Source: an uncultured Oscillospiraceae bacterium
GTDB lineage: Bacteria; Bacillota; Clostridia; Oscillospirales; Oscillospiraceae
Length of the DNA: 59,599 nt
Assembly (NCBI GenBank): GCA_934597255.1
Contig: CAKTQV010000012.1
Location: 1 to 59,599 of the forward strand
Direction of reading: 5' to 3'
The first letter of the stretch is position 1. Each line of letters opens with the position of its first letter. This document shows, piece by piece, positions 51,018 through 59,490 of the stretch. The notes below the pieces were generated by a model. The model had not been told where the DNA came from, ran no database searches, and worked only from the letters and a program-made list of their open reading frames with translations. Position numbers and translations under genes: made by a program.

Positions 51018-52159
51018 GAACGGCCGATTTATGGAGACTGGCGCTCAAATCGTTGAGACCGGGCTTCGTGCTGACCTATGTGTGCCTGCTCGCGCTGGCT
51101 GTATGCGGCGTCTATTTTTCCTGCGCGGCCATGCACACGGTCCTGACGGAAAAGGAGGAGCCATGCGAGCTTACGGTCACATCGGGCACGCACAGAGCCA
51201 TATCCGACGAGACGGCGCGGGAGCTTGCGGCGCTCCCCGGTGTTCTGGCCGCCACAAACCGGATCGAGCTTCCGGTCACGCTCACAGCCGGGAAATACGA
51301 GGCCGCTCTGACCCTTGTCGGTGTGGATGCGCGCTATCTGGACGTGCAATATGACATGGGCGGCGTTTTTCCGGAAAACAGCGTGATGCCGTGGCTCGTT
51401 CTGAGCAAGGAGTCGCGCAAGGCGTTTCATGACCCCAGCGATACGACCCGCAGGGACGCAAGCTATATTCCGCCGGTGGATTGGCTGGAGGCGGACTATG
51501 CGCTGTGCGTCGGCGATAACACGCTCACAGCCAAAGTGTCCGGGATATTCGAGGGTGAAGCCGCTGCGGATGCGGGGTATTTGAACCTTGATATAGCCAA
51601 AAGTATCCTGCAGGAGCAGGGTCAAAGCGGGGCGTACACCTCTGCCGCTGTGAGGATTCAAAATATCGGCGCAGCGCAGGAGGTCACGAATGCGATCAAG
51701 GCGCTTGGATACGCGGTATCCGATCCGAATACGGAGCAGCAGGCGCGCTGGGATGCTTTGCAGACGGAGGCTCTGTACCTGTTTCTTCTTGGCCTCGCCG
51801 TTTTCGCCATAGCATCGCAGCAGCGGAGGCTTGAGCAGCTGCGGAAAGCAAACAAAAGAGCGCCGCAGCGTGCGGCACTCCGATGGATGGGAATGTCCGA
51901 GCGGCAAATGAAAAATATGCGGGCGCTTCAAGCCGGTTTTCTGTGTATAAGCGGCGCAAGCCTCGGGCTGGGCATAAGCTATGTGATACCCAGGTTTCTG
52001 TCCATCGCGCAGAAAGCAGACAGCGTGTTTCTCCTGACATTGCCGCTGCCCGCCGCGGCCATGTGCTGGCTCTGCTGCGCCGCCGGTACCTTTTGCTTGT
52101 CGCGGGAGGGTGCAATTCCTGGGCGAGAACGGCAGACGACAGTACAACCATACCTGTAA
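51014..52159 (+). CDS. FtsX/MacB-like ABC permease
   Basis: 381 aa. First membrane helix (residues 16-38), a large extracytoplasmic MacB_PCD-like domain (ALPGVLAATNRIELPVTL, VFPENSVMPWLVLSKESR), then three C-terminal helices, the FtsX/MacB layout. It overlaps the CARDB gene by 4 nt. The expected ATPase would be the degenerate protein at 48842. Its last 20 residues run into sequence without a recognisable end. Confidence 0.82.
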   Translation: MRTADLWRLALKSLRPGFVLTYVCLLALAVCGVYFSCAAMHTVLTEKEEPCELTVTSGTHRAISDETARELAALPGVLAATNRIELPVTLTAGKYEAALTLVGVDARYLDVQYDMGGVFPENSVMPWLVLSKESRKAFHDPSDTTRRDASYIPPVDWLEADYALCVGDNTLTAKVSGIFEGEAAADAGYLNLDIAKSILQEQGQSGAYTSAAVRIQNIGAAQEVTNAIKALGYAVSDPNTEQQARWDALQTEALYLFLLGLAVFAIASQQRRLEQLRKANKRAPQRAALRWMGMSERQMKNMRALQAGFLCISGASLGLGISYVIPRFLSIAQKADSVFLLTLPLPAAAMCWLCCAAGTFCLSREGAIPGRERQTTVQPYL

Positions 52160-52888
52160 AAATTGTTTACGGCTGTAAGCCGCACTTCTGGGTATGTCTA
52201 ACCGTTTGCCTGCATTACAGTTCCAAACAACCTAAAACCTGTGAGGGCAAGGGCGGGAAAACTGCAGAATTATTCTCTGTATCCCTATTTTCAACAAGAG
52301 CCTTTATGATTCCTTATGTAACGTTCTTCCTGCTGGTACATAAAGAAAAAGGTAAGAATCAAGCCTAATAACACCGCTTCCCATAGCTTGAATCTCCAGC
52401 TCCTAAACTGATGGGCCTGGATTTCAGGTGCTTGACCCGGTAATCGAATAAGGGTCTAGTTACCTAGCTGCCCCCACCCCACACACTGCCGTGCGCACCA
52501 TTTAGTACGCAGTGATTCAATCGCATAAGTGTAAAGGCTCGTAGTAGTTCCAGATTTCAAAGAATTCAACTTCCGAGGGATTCTTGTTTGTTGCTGGAAT
52601 ACCGCTTGCTTTGGCTAATCCTTCCCGCCGCCGACAGGATTCGGGACCTCCGTCCTACATAACCTATGTCCACTGGGCACACAGCAAATTCGTTGAGAAA
52701 TTTCAGGGAGTAGCCTTGTGGAGCGCCCAGGAAGCCCGATGTGCCACCCTGCACACCGGACGTAGGCAGACTTCTTGTATTCTTAACAAGCTTTCATGGT
52801 TCCTGTTCACTAACAGGTTTCATTGATTCGTGTTAGAGCGTGAATAAATAGCATCGGTCATTTATAGATTCGCTCAAAAGGAGAGTTT
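52160..52888. other. non-coding stretch with a possible group II intron remnant
   Basis: No credible gene. The minus strand from 52505 to 52443 reads GTGCGCACGGCAGTGTG, GGGGTGGGGGCAGCTAG and CCCTTATTCGAT. Order and spacing recall domains V-VI and the 3' end of bacterial group II introns (GTACGG-GGTGTG ... CTACTCGAT). No reverse transcriptase is present and the upstream intron parts are not recognisable, so this would be a remnant. Confidence 0.35.
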
Positions 52889-54250
52889 ATGATGGGAGGA
52901 CGAATCATATTTCGATTTCTTCATATTTCTGATGTGCACTTTAGATTTTGCTGTGCAGATTCATTTGAAAATGTTACCCGAGAAATGATAAAGAACAAAA
53001 TAAAAGAAGAATGCCTGAAAAAAAAGATTGATTGTCTCATCATTTCGGGAGATATTTTCCATCAGGGCGTACTCAGGAGCATAGATTTTGAGGAAAGTAA
53101 AGAATTCATTAAAAGTCTTCCAGGACATGAAAATCTGGTTGTTGTTCCCGGCAATCATGATCTTGACCGTTACGCAAGAGTCAAAATAGACGGATATAAT
53201 AATTTTTTGTATAGGGAGGAAGTGATATTACAGAAGGCCAAAACAGGAGAGTTTATGCTTTCGGATAAAGAAAAGAAATTACTGTATAACGAGTCTTTTG
53301 GCGCTTTCCAACGATATGTAAAGAAACTCGGCGGTAAAGTTTGTGCAACACCAAATGTTGAATTTCTAATGCACAGATTTCCGTTGTCTGGTGATTTATC
53401 GGCAAAAATTGTTCTGCTGAATACAGCTGTACTAGCAGGGCAAAAATTGCGCGGTGAAGAGTTTCGACGTTGGATCAATGAGAGAAAACAAGCTTTAGAA
53501 AATGCTCGAAATAGATTTGACGCAGTTAAAATAGCAGAACTTGAACTCGAACTTACACATATCCAAAGGAGAATGGAAAATGACGGTGGGTTTATCGTTG
53601 ATGAATACCCACAGGATCATAACGGGTACAAATCTGGAAGAATGGCCATCTCAAAAGGGGCTGCAGCTCAATTAGAACAGTTAAATATTAATCCTGCAAA
53701 GGACATTGTTATTTTTGTTGGCCACCATAGTTTTGACTTCATGGCTCCTCAAATGCAGGCTGCCTTTCAAGAAGCGGTATGCAAAGCGGGGTACGGCTTA
53801 TATTTCTGTGGGCATGCGCACAACGTTAGAACGCAGAAGATTATGCAGAATATTCATGAAACAGCATACGAATTTCAAGCAGGGGTAATGTACAAGGAAA
53901 ACTGGGATAAAGCACAATATGGGTTTAATATTGGAGAAATAATAGTAGGCCCAGATGGCAATGGTGCAGTCAATGTAACTAGTTTTTTTACTTATAAAAG
54001 TCCCTCCGGGAGAACTATGTGGGACACTGAAAATCATGCTAAAATAATCGCATTATCCCTTAACCTGGGTGATGCTGCTGAGAACATAAATAAGTTTTTG
54101 GAAATCGACATAGATGAAAATAAAAATAAAAATGAAAATGAAAATGAAAATGCATCCACAGAGGAATATGAAAATTATTCCCCGTGGGAGGAAAAGAATC
54201 ATTCGGAATTAAGTTTTAGACCTGCTAAGTTCAGAAGATTAGAGCAATAA
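52889..54250 (+). CDS. calcineurin-like metallophosphoesterase
   Basis: 453 aa. All five metal-binding motifs are present: D15-x-H17 (HISDVHF), G54-D55, G88-N-H90-D (VVVPGNHDLD), GHHSFD and C-G-H309-A-H311. A helical insertion lies at residues 195-230. The C-terminal 100 residues carry a repetitive acidic Asn/Glu/Lys tract (residues about 408-420) encoded by an AAAATG hexamer repeat. The substrate is unknown. AAAGGAG precedes the ATG. AT-rich; coupled to the TPR-like gene 12 nt downstream. Confidence 0.88.
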   Translation: MMGGRIIFRFLHISDVHFRFCCADSFENVTREMIKNKIKEECLKKKIDCLIISGDIFHQGVLRSIDFEESKEFIKSLPGHENLVVVPGNHDLDRYARVKIDGYNNFLYREEVILQKAKTGEFMLSDKEKKLLYNESFGAFQRYVKKLGGKVCATPNVEFLMHRFPLSGDLSAKIVLLNTAVLAGQKLRGEEFRRWINERKQALENARNRFDAVKIAELELELTHIQRRMENDGGFIVDEYPQDHNGYKSGRMAISKGAAAQLEQLNINPAKDIVIFVGHHSFDFMAPQMQAAFQEAVCKAGYGLYFCGHAHNVRTQKIMQNIHETAYEFQAGVMYKENWDKAQYGFNIGEIIVGPDGNGAVNVTSFFTYKSPSGRTMWDTENHAKIIALSLNLGDAAENINKFLEIDIDENKNKNENENENASTEEYENYSPWEEKNHSELSFRPAKFRRLEQ

Positions 54251-54262
54251 GGAGGGAGCATC

Positions 54263-55252
54263 ATGGTGAAAACAGACGGATCAAATCAAATGCCTATTAC
54301 ATCGCTTGAGGCACTTTATAAGTATTTGAGTATGCAATTGATCAGTCCAGAGAATGCATATGGTCTGCTTATTGATGACTATAAGCGGGATCATCAATTA
54401 AAGGGATCTGAAACTACTTATCACAATCTTAGTGTTGAATTCTCTCGGCAAGACAGTGAATTATTTGCTGCTCAAACAGCAGAAATTGGCACAAAACTTT
54501 ATCCGATGAGCACAACCCTTTGGGCAGATCAAATTAGGTATTACGAAGGAATTGGGGATACTTCAAAGTGCAGAGATGGCTTTGACAAACTAAAAAGAGT
54601 TGACAGAAAGTATTGGGAGTGGCGAACCTATGTCTTTGTAATTGACTACCTGAAAAATGCCCGACTCTCACTATCTGATGATGCGTCCTATAATGGATAT
54701 TTTGCTGATGCTGAAGCAATCATTTCTGAATTCAAAAAAAATATCCCTCACGAGGAACGAGCGTTTGTCGCTAAAGCTGAATTGCTGATTCTTCAAAGTA
54801 AATTTGAAGATGCAATTCATGAATTAGAGGATGGCATTAGTACTGTAGGCGTAGCTCCCCAGTGCTGTATGAAGCTCTCGGATATGTATCTGGAACGTGG
54901 TGAGTATGAAAAAGTTGTAACTACAGCCAGGAAAGGCATTATTGCGCTTTTACAAGATCAACCAACCGCATCGGTCGGATATATGTACTACATATTAGCA
55001 CTTGCTTCAGATGCATTGCGGCAAAAGAAAAAAATGTCTGGTGAGCAGATTTTGCCTGACCAGACACAGGAAATATTACATGCATATCAGACTGCAGACA
55101 AATTATTTGTTATCGAAGGTCGAATCGCTGTTGTATACAGAAAAACGATTGAAGCGCGCATTGTAATTTTGTGCATGGAAGAAGGCATTGAAATACCTGC
55201 CAAAACGGGGGATACCGATGTAGAGATGCCGTATGACGACCCCGAATTGTAA
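54263..55252 (+). CDS. TPR-like helical partner of the metallophosphoesterase
   Basis: 329 aa, all-helical with TPR-like periodicity (EAIISEFKKNIPHEERAFVA, AELLILQSKFEDAIHELEDG, KLSDMYLERGEYEKVVTTARKG). No signal peptide or membrane helix. AAGGAGGGAGC precedes the ATG, 12 nt after the phosphoesterase stop, so the two form an operon. TPR proteins often act as sensors or scaffolds for the enzyme next to them; that role is inferred. Confidence 0.78.
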   Translation: MVKTDGSNQMPITSLEALYKYLSMQLISPENAYGLLIDDYKRDHQLKGSETTYHNLSVEFSRQDSELFAAQTAEIGTKLYPMSTTLWADQIRYYEGIGDTSKCRDGFDKLKRVDRKYWEWRTYVFVIDYLKNARLSLSDDASYNGYFADAEAIISEFKKNIPHEERAFVAKAELLILQSKFEDAIHELEDGISTVGVAPQCCMKLSDMYLERGEYEKVVTTARKGIIALLQDQPTASVGYMYYILALASDALRQKKKMSGEQILPDQTQEILHAYQTADKLFVIEGRIAVVYRKTIEARIVILCMEEGIEIPAKTGDTDVEMPYDDPEL

Positions 55253-55834
55253 CCAAAGCAGTGTGTTTAAATGTAAGCGCTCAACAATCACCTCCAATAA
55301 ATATTCCACGGTAAAGCCTAAGGGATGAGATGCCCCACTGCTGGAGGCTTTCTACGATTAGGATAGCGCCCTAGAAGTACGATATCTGGTAAATGGGTGC
55401 TTGATGGGCTGGGGTCAGGGCATTGACGATGGTGTTCATTGCGACGGTCGTTCCGATTTTCGCGCCACCAAGGAGAAGCAGTCTTGTGCGCGGGGAAAAG
55501 CCTCATTCCGGTGCTCCACACATCGCTGCGTTTTTTCTGTCGACCCTCATGACAAGAGAGATCATGACATCGCCCGTACCCAAGAAAGCCGCACTGTTGT
55601 CATGCTCTACGGCGCTGCGCTCCGTCATCTGACAGCTACTTTTTTCATTAGGGCACAAAGGCGACAGCGGCTTGTGGGCGGTGGAAAGCTCATCTGGTAG
55701 CAGGATGTCCCTCACAAAGCAGTTTCTTTCATTCAAGAAGATTTTGTACAACAATATTCTCGCAAAGCTGACAGGCGGTTGAATCCAGTGCGATGCGCCT
55801 GAACGGAATACATTCTTACGCAGGAGAGATAGAT
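55253..55834. other. non-coding or decayed stretch between the two metallophosphoesterase units
   Basis: Only short overlapping frames on both strands, none with a ribosome-binding site. An AAAGCCT/AGGCTTT pair at 55313-55355 may form a weak terminator for the TPR gene. Composition is richer in GC than the upstream operon, so the two units were probably acquired separately. I recognise no gene here. Confidence 0.5.
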
Positions 55835-58630
55835 ATGAGATTTTTGCATATATCGGATATCCACTATAATCCGAACGAGGACGGACATTCCACGCGAGAC
55901 CTTCGGCAATATCTGCTGAAATATATTAAGGAAAACAAGATGAAAGCGGAGGAGCTGTTTATTACCGGAGACTACCGTTACGCTCCGCGCCAGATAAACG
56001 AAGCCGAGGATCAGGTAGTTGCGGACGTGGTGGAGTACATTTGGGAGATTGCGAGGGCCGCTGGGATCACAGAGGCGAAGCATATCCACCTGGCACCGGG
56101 AAACCATGACCGTAGGCGCGGAACCACGGAGGAAGAATGCGAGAAGTACAAGGAGATTAAAGAGGCGTATGACTGCACGAATGGAACTTTTTCCATTGAG
56201 GATCTGGCGTTCCTGAAATCGGACTTCTCCTTCTTCTATGCCGTTTGCGGCAAGCTGTACAAACAAGATAACCCTTGGGAGGCTCAGCCGCTCCACCAGT
56301 ACGAGCTGCTGGGGAATTGGATTCTCCTCACGCTGAACACCGCCGTTATGCACGTCTGCGATGCCAGCCGGGGCGGGCTAATCATCGGTAGTGATGAGAC
56401 GGCTCGCCTCCTAGATGAGATTGAAAAACGATACCCCAAACAGCCCATCATCGTGCTGGCTCACCATGCGCTGGAGTGCCTGTTGCCGGAAGAGCGGCGG
56501 GAGTTGGAGAGAATGTTTCGGGAGCATTCCGTGCGGTTGTATCTTTGCGGAGACGCACATGGCATCTATTGGCGATCCAACGGCGCTTATCTGGAAATCA
56601 CTATGGGCTGTCTGAGGCAAGAATCCAGTGTTGATGTTACGTTCCTCTATGGTGATACACAGACTCGAGTGTATACGGCCCATCGCTGGGACGGAAAGTT
56701 TTCCAAAAAAGTAGGCTGGGCACCGTACAATCAGTTCAACGACAGTATCCGCCAGCAAACAGCGCCGTCCGCCCGAGTTCGACTAACGGACAGCATGGTC
56801 GCGGAGAATCAGGATCTGATGAAAAATGACCTCATCCTCCCGTGGCTGAAGCGGAGTGTCTCCCTCCGGGGACTGTTTCCAGAGTTGTTCATTACACCCG
56901 CCCTGAAAGGGCAGAAAGTCAAGGAAGACTTTTCCGTGGACAATCTCCTGTCGCGGTACCGGAACAGACATATCGTAATCTTAGGTGATGCCGGCTTCGG
57001 GAAAACGACACTTTTGAAATATCTGTATCTCTTTCAAAATCCGTCGCAAGAATTTCTGTACCTGCACGTCTCTGCGATGTTGCGAGAGGAGCGCACTCCC
57101 TATGAGCAGTGCGTTGTCGACTACCTACTAGGGCGGGAAAAGCCTTCTCGACATCAGGTCATCCTGTTGGATGGCATGGACGAGGTGGGCAATCCCGATT
57201 TCTTTGCCGCCCTGCCAGAACTTCTCTCCGCGCTGTCGCGAACAGACCCCAGCACGGCAGTCTGGTTTGGTTGGCGGACGGAGCACTATTACCATCAAGA
57301 GTCCGCGCGTCTGAGTCAACAGATTGACAATGTTATAGCCCTGCAAAAGTGGGATTTTGATATGGCGAAGCTGTACGCCGAACGTTATTCGTGGCAGACC
57401 AAAAATACGCAGCTTCTGAAGGATTTTAATAGGGCGGTTAACAACAGCCAGACGATAAGCGGCTTTACAGAGACACCATTTCAGCTGACGCTGCTGATGT
57501 ATCTTCTGGAAAACCACGAACTAACCGGCGATGTTGTCCAGAGTCTGGTCACGGCGGACAAGCCACTCTATCTTCTGTACCGGGCGTTTTTCCACTGCTG
57601 GCTGCAAAAGGAGCGGGCTCGGGAGACAAGCAGAATGTCCGACATGGAGATTATGAACGCCCTGCAGGACATCGCGCAGGAACTCTACTATGGATTGCGT
57701 TGCCCTGTTCTATATCAGGATACCGCAATCACGGGCTTGTTGACATTTTCGTATGATAGTACGGTGGCCATCGGATTTTATCACCGCAGCCTGTGTGCCT
57801 ATTTCTATGCCGAGAGCGTCTTTGCGGCATTCCAACAGGGCGGTGCAGCGGTGGTCAGGGTTCTGCGACAGACACTGCGGAATGACATCACGGACTATGT
57901 GCGCGGAGCCATCAGCACCATCATGGACGAGTCGGAGCTGTACAGGCTTCAGGAAAACCTGATGGAAATATATCTGTATACCATCCGGCCGGATGGAACG
58001 AGCTTGGATGATGAGACACGAGACCTTTTGGATCACCTGTCCAAAGAGAGGTTGTTTTCCCTGAAAAACGAGCTAATCTATTTTGTGACCAGACTGCCTA
58101 TGCTGTCGGAGGATATTCCCGCGTTTGTGAGACGGGCTTACGAATGTGAACAGGAACCCTATCTGAAGCTGGATTTGGCGTATGGCGCTGCTCTGACAGG
58201 GGTCTCTGAAATCGCGCTGGAATATGCACGTTCACTGATTCCTGGCTCCGAGGCAGATCTGGTACACCGCTCGTGGACAATCGCTTATTTTGGGGATGTG
58301 TCAGGAAAGCCTCATCAGTACAAGGACGTGGAGAAAGCACCCTGGACGAAGGCGCGGAAGGCTCGACTGGATCGTTTCAAGTCCACAAAGCAGAAAGCTG
58401 TTCGTTTCCGTATCCTAGACTTCCCGATTCTCTACTGCTTCTATGAGAACAGGGGGTGGATCGACCTAAATCATGAAGATCTAGAGATTATTCGGGCAGC
58501 GGACATCGATCGCGAGGAATACAGTAAGGAGGAAAAAGCGTATTTGAGGGAGCAGAAGGAAAAACTGGTCTCAAAATATGAGGAGCGTCTGGCAGCGCAG
58601 TCGAAAACCGAAATAAAAAGGCAATCATAA
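55835..58630 (+). CDS. metallophosphoesterase-NACHT NTPase fusion protein (candidate defence STAND)
   Basis: 931 aa from the ATG at 55835 behind GGAGAG. Residues 1-300 are a calcineurin-like phosphoesterase: D8-x-H10 (HISDIHYNP), G45-D46, G89-N-H-D92, and AHH at 209-211. The last motif is G-D240-A-H242 instead of GHxH. Residues 340-370 link to a NACHT domain with Walker A GDAGFGKTT (384-392) and Walker B LLDGMDE (444-450), followed by FGWRTEHYY and the helical NACHT extension. Residues 600-931 are a helical C-terminal sensor-like part without WD40, TPR or LRR repeats. Bacterial NACHT proteins of this layout (effector-NTPase-sensor) defend against phage; that function is inferred. Confidence 0.87.
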   Translation: MRFLHISDIHYNPNEDGHSTRDLRQYLLKYIKENKMKAEELFITGDYRYAPRQINEAEDQVVADVVEYIWEIARAAGITEAKHIHLAPGNHDRRRGTTEEECEKYKEIKEAYDCTNGTFSIEDLAFLKSDFSFFYAVCGKLYKQDNPWEAQPLHQYELLGNWILLTLNTAVMHVCDASRGGLIIGSDETARLLDEIEKRYPKQPIIVLAHHALECLLPEERRELERMFREHSVRLYLCGDAHGIYWRSNGAYLEITMGCLRQESSVDVTFLYGDTQTRVYTAHRWDGKFSKKVGWAPYNQFNDSIRQQTAPSARVRLTDSMVAENQDLMKNDLILPWLKRSVSLRGLFPELFITPALKGQKVKEDFSVDNLLSRYRNRHIVILGDAGFGKTTLLKYLYLFQNPSQEFLYLHVSAMLREERTPYEQCVVDYLLGREKPSRHQVILLDGMDEVGNPDFFAALPELLSALSRTDPSTAVWFGWRTEHYYHQESARLSQQIDNVIALQKWDFDMAKLYAERYSWQTKNTQLLKDFNRAVNNSQTISGFTETPFQLTLLMYLLENHELTGDVVQSLVTADKPLYLLYRAFFHCWLQKERARETSRMSDMEIMNALQDIAQELYYGLRCPVLYQDTAITGLLTFSYDSTVAIGFYHRSLCAYFYAESVFAAFQQGGAAVVRVLRQTLRNDITDYVRGAISTIMDESELYRLQENLMEIYLYTIRPDGTSLDDETRDLLDHLSKERLFSLKNELIYFVTRLPMLSEDIPAFVRRAYECEQEPYLKLDLAYGAALTGVSEIALEYARSLIPGSEADLVHRSWTIAYFGDVSGKPHQYKDVEKAPWTKARKARLDRFKSTKQKAVRFRILDFPILYCFYENRGWIDLNHEDLEIIRAADIDREEYSKEEKAYLREQKEKLVSKYEERLAAQSKTEIKRQS

Positions 58631-58956
58631 ACTCATGAGTTGCGGCGAAGTATCCTGATTCCTTGCACTGGGATGCAATATCTGCTCATAACAACAAAGA
58701 TATTTACACAGACTGCATAGTTGACCACTCTGGTGCGAGTATGATTTCTTCCAGCAGACTTACAACTAAAAGTTTTTTCTTGTATCAACCCATGCCGGAC
58801 AGTCAATATCCTTGCCGGACTGTCGATCAGCGAGGGCATGGCTGCTGCCGCCCCAAAACTCCCGCAGAGTAATAAGCTGCCGCGCTTCACTCTGCCCGCG
58901 GGTCGATACCCCGCGCAGCCATACATCTGGCCCCCAAAAAGATTTGTTTCGTTGAG
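58631..58956. other. non-coding stretch downstream of the NACHT gene
   Basis: No supported gene. TGCCGGACAGTC and TGCCGGACTGTC occur 19 bases apart (58793-58823), forming both a near-direct and an inverted repeat; a small binding site or hairpin is possible. Confidence 0.4.
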
Positions 58957-59310
58957 ATGGTAAGAGGCAGGACTGCCGCCATCGGCGCTACAGAGGTAAG
59001 CCTGTACGCAATCTACGAAGTTGCAGTCTTTACGGTTGGCGCTTACCTAACGGCAGTGCCTTCCGTCTGCTGTAATATTTCTTCACCCAGAGAAGCATCG
59101 GAAATGTTCCAATGTATCAAATATGAGGACAAGCGTGAGGTCTTTGGCTTGAAAATACATAGCTTTTCGACGCTCGACAGAATTAAAAAGTACGACGGCT
59201 CTGACAACGAGGAAAATGCCGAAAAGCCTTATTCTATCGAGGTTGGAGAGATAGAACGGACTATAAATCTATACGCTATCGCTACTACGAAATTTCAAGT
59301 TGCTGTCTAA
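58957..59310 (+). CDS. possible small or decayed coding region
   Basis: 117 codons open. The second half from an internal ATG at 59104 (MFQCIKYEDKREVFGLKIHS ... TTKFQVAV) has more protein-like composition than the first. No good ribosome-binding site at either start and no recognised family. It may be a remnant. Confidence 0.25.
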   Translation: MVRGRTAAIGATEVSLYAIYEVAVFTVGAYLTAVPSVCCNISSPREASEMFQCIKYEDKREVFGLKIHSFSTLDRIKKYDGSDNEENAEKPYSIEVGEIERTINLYAIATTKFQVAV

Positions 59311-59360
59311 TTCAATATCAGCCCCGTATGCTTCAATTGTGGACAAGCCATCCGCCTTAT

Positions 59361-59410
59361 CAATAGCGAACTACCCGTTCGGAAACAAACAAGTGGGTAG
59401 TTCGCTATTG
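59361..59410 (+). terminator. perfect 16-bp inverted repeat before the AbiEi gene
   Basis: CAATAGCGAACTACCC and its exact inverse GGGTAGTTCGCTATTG, separated by 18 bases. The right arm runs into the -35 box of the next promoter (TTGACT). It could be a terminator without T run, an operator, or the binding site of the AbiEi-type regulator, a family that binds inverted repeats at its own promoter. Confidence 0.5.
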
Positions 59411-59439
59411 ACTTTCTATATGAAAATAGTATATATAAT
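59408..59439 (+). promoter_or_regulatory. promoter of the AbiEi-like gene
   Basis: TTGACT (59408-59413) with TATATA (59432-59437, 18-nt spacer) or TATAAT (59434-59439, 20-nt spacer). The -35 overlaps the end of the inverted repeat, a typical position for an autorepressor site. Confidence 0.55.
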
Positions 59440-59490
59440 AAAGTACCCGATCGATTAACGAATTTGAGGCAATTAAGTAGAGGTGTGCGA

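Noticed and set aside
55503..55754. Short minus-strand frames between the two phosphoesterase units
   Set aside because: They overlap one another on both strands, lack starts with ribosome-binding sites and cannot be assigned to any family.
58633..58926. A 97-codon minus-strand frame after the NACHT gene
   Set aside because: No ribosome-binding site, no family resemblance, and low-quality composition; treated as non-coding.
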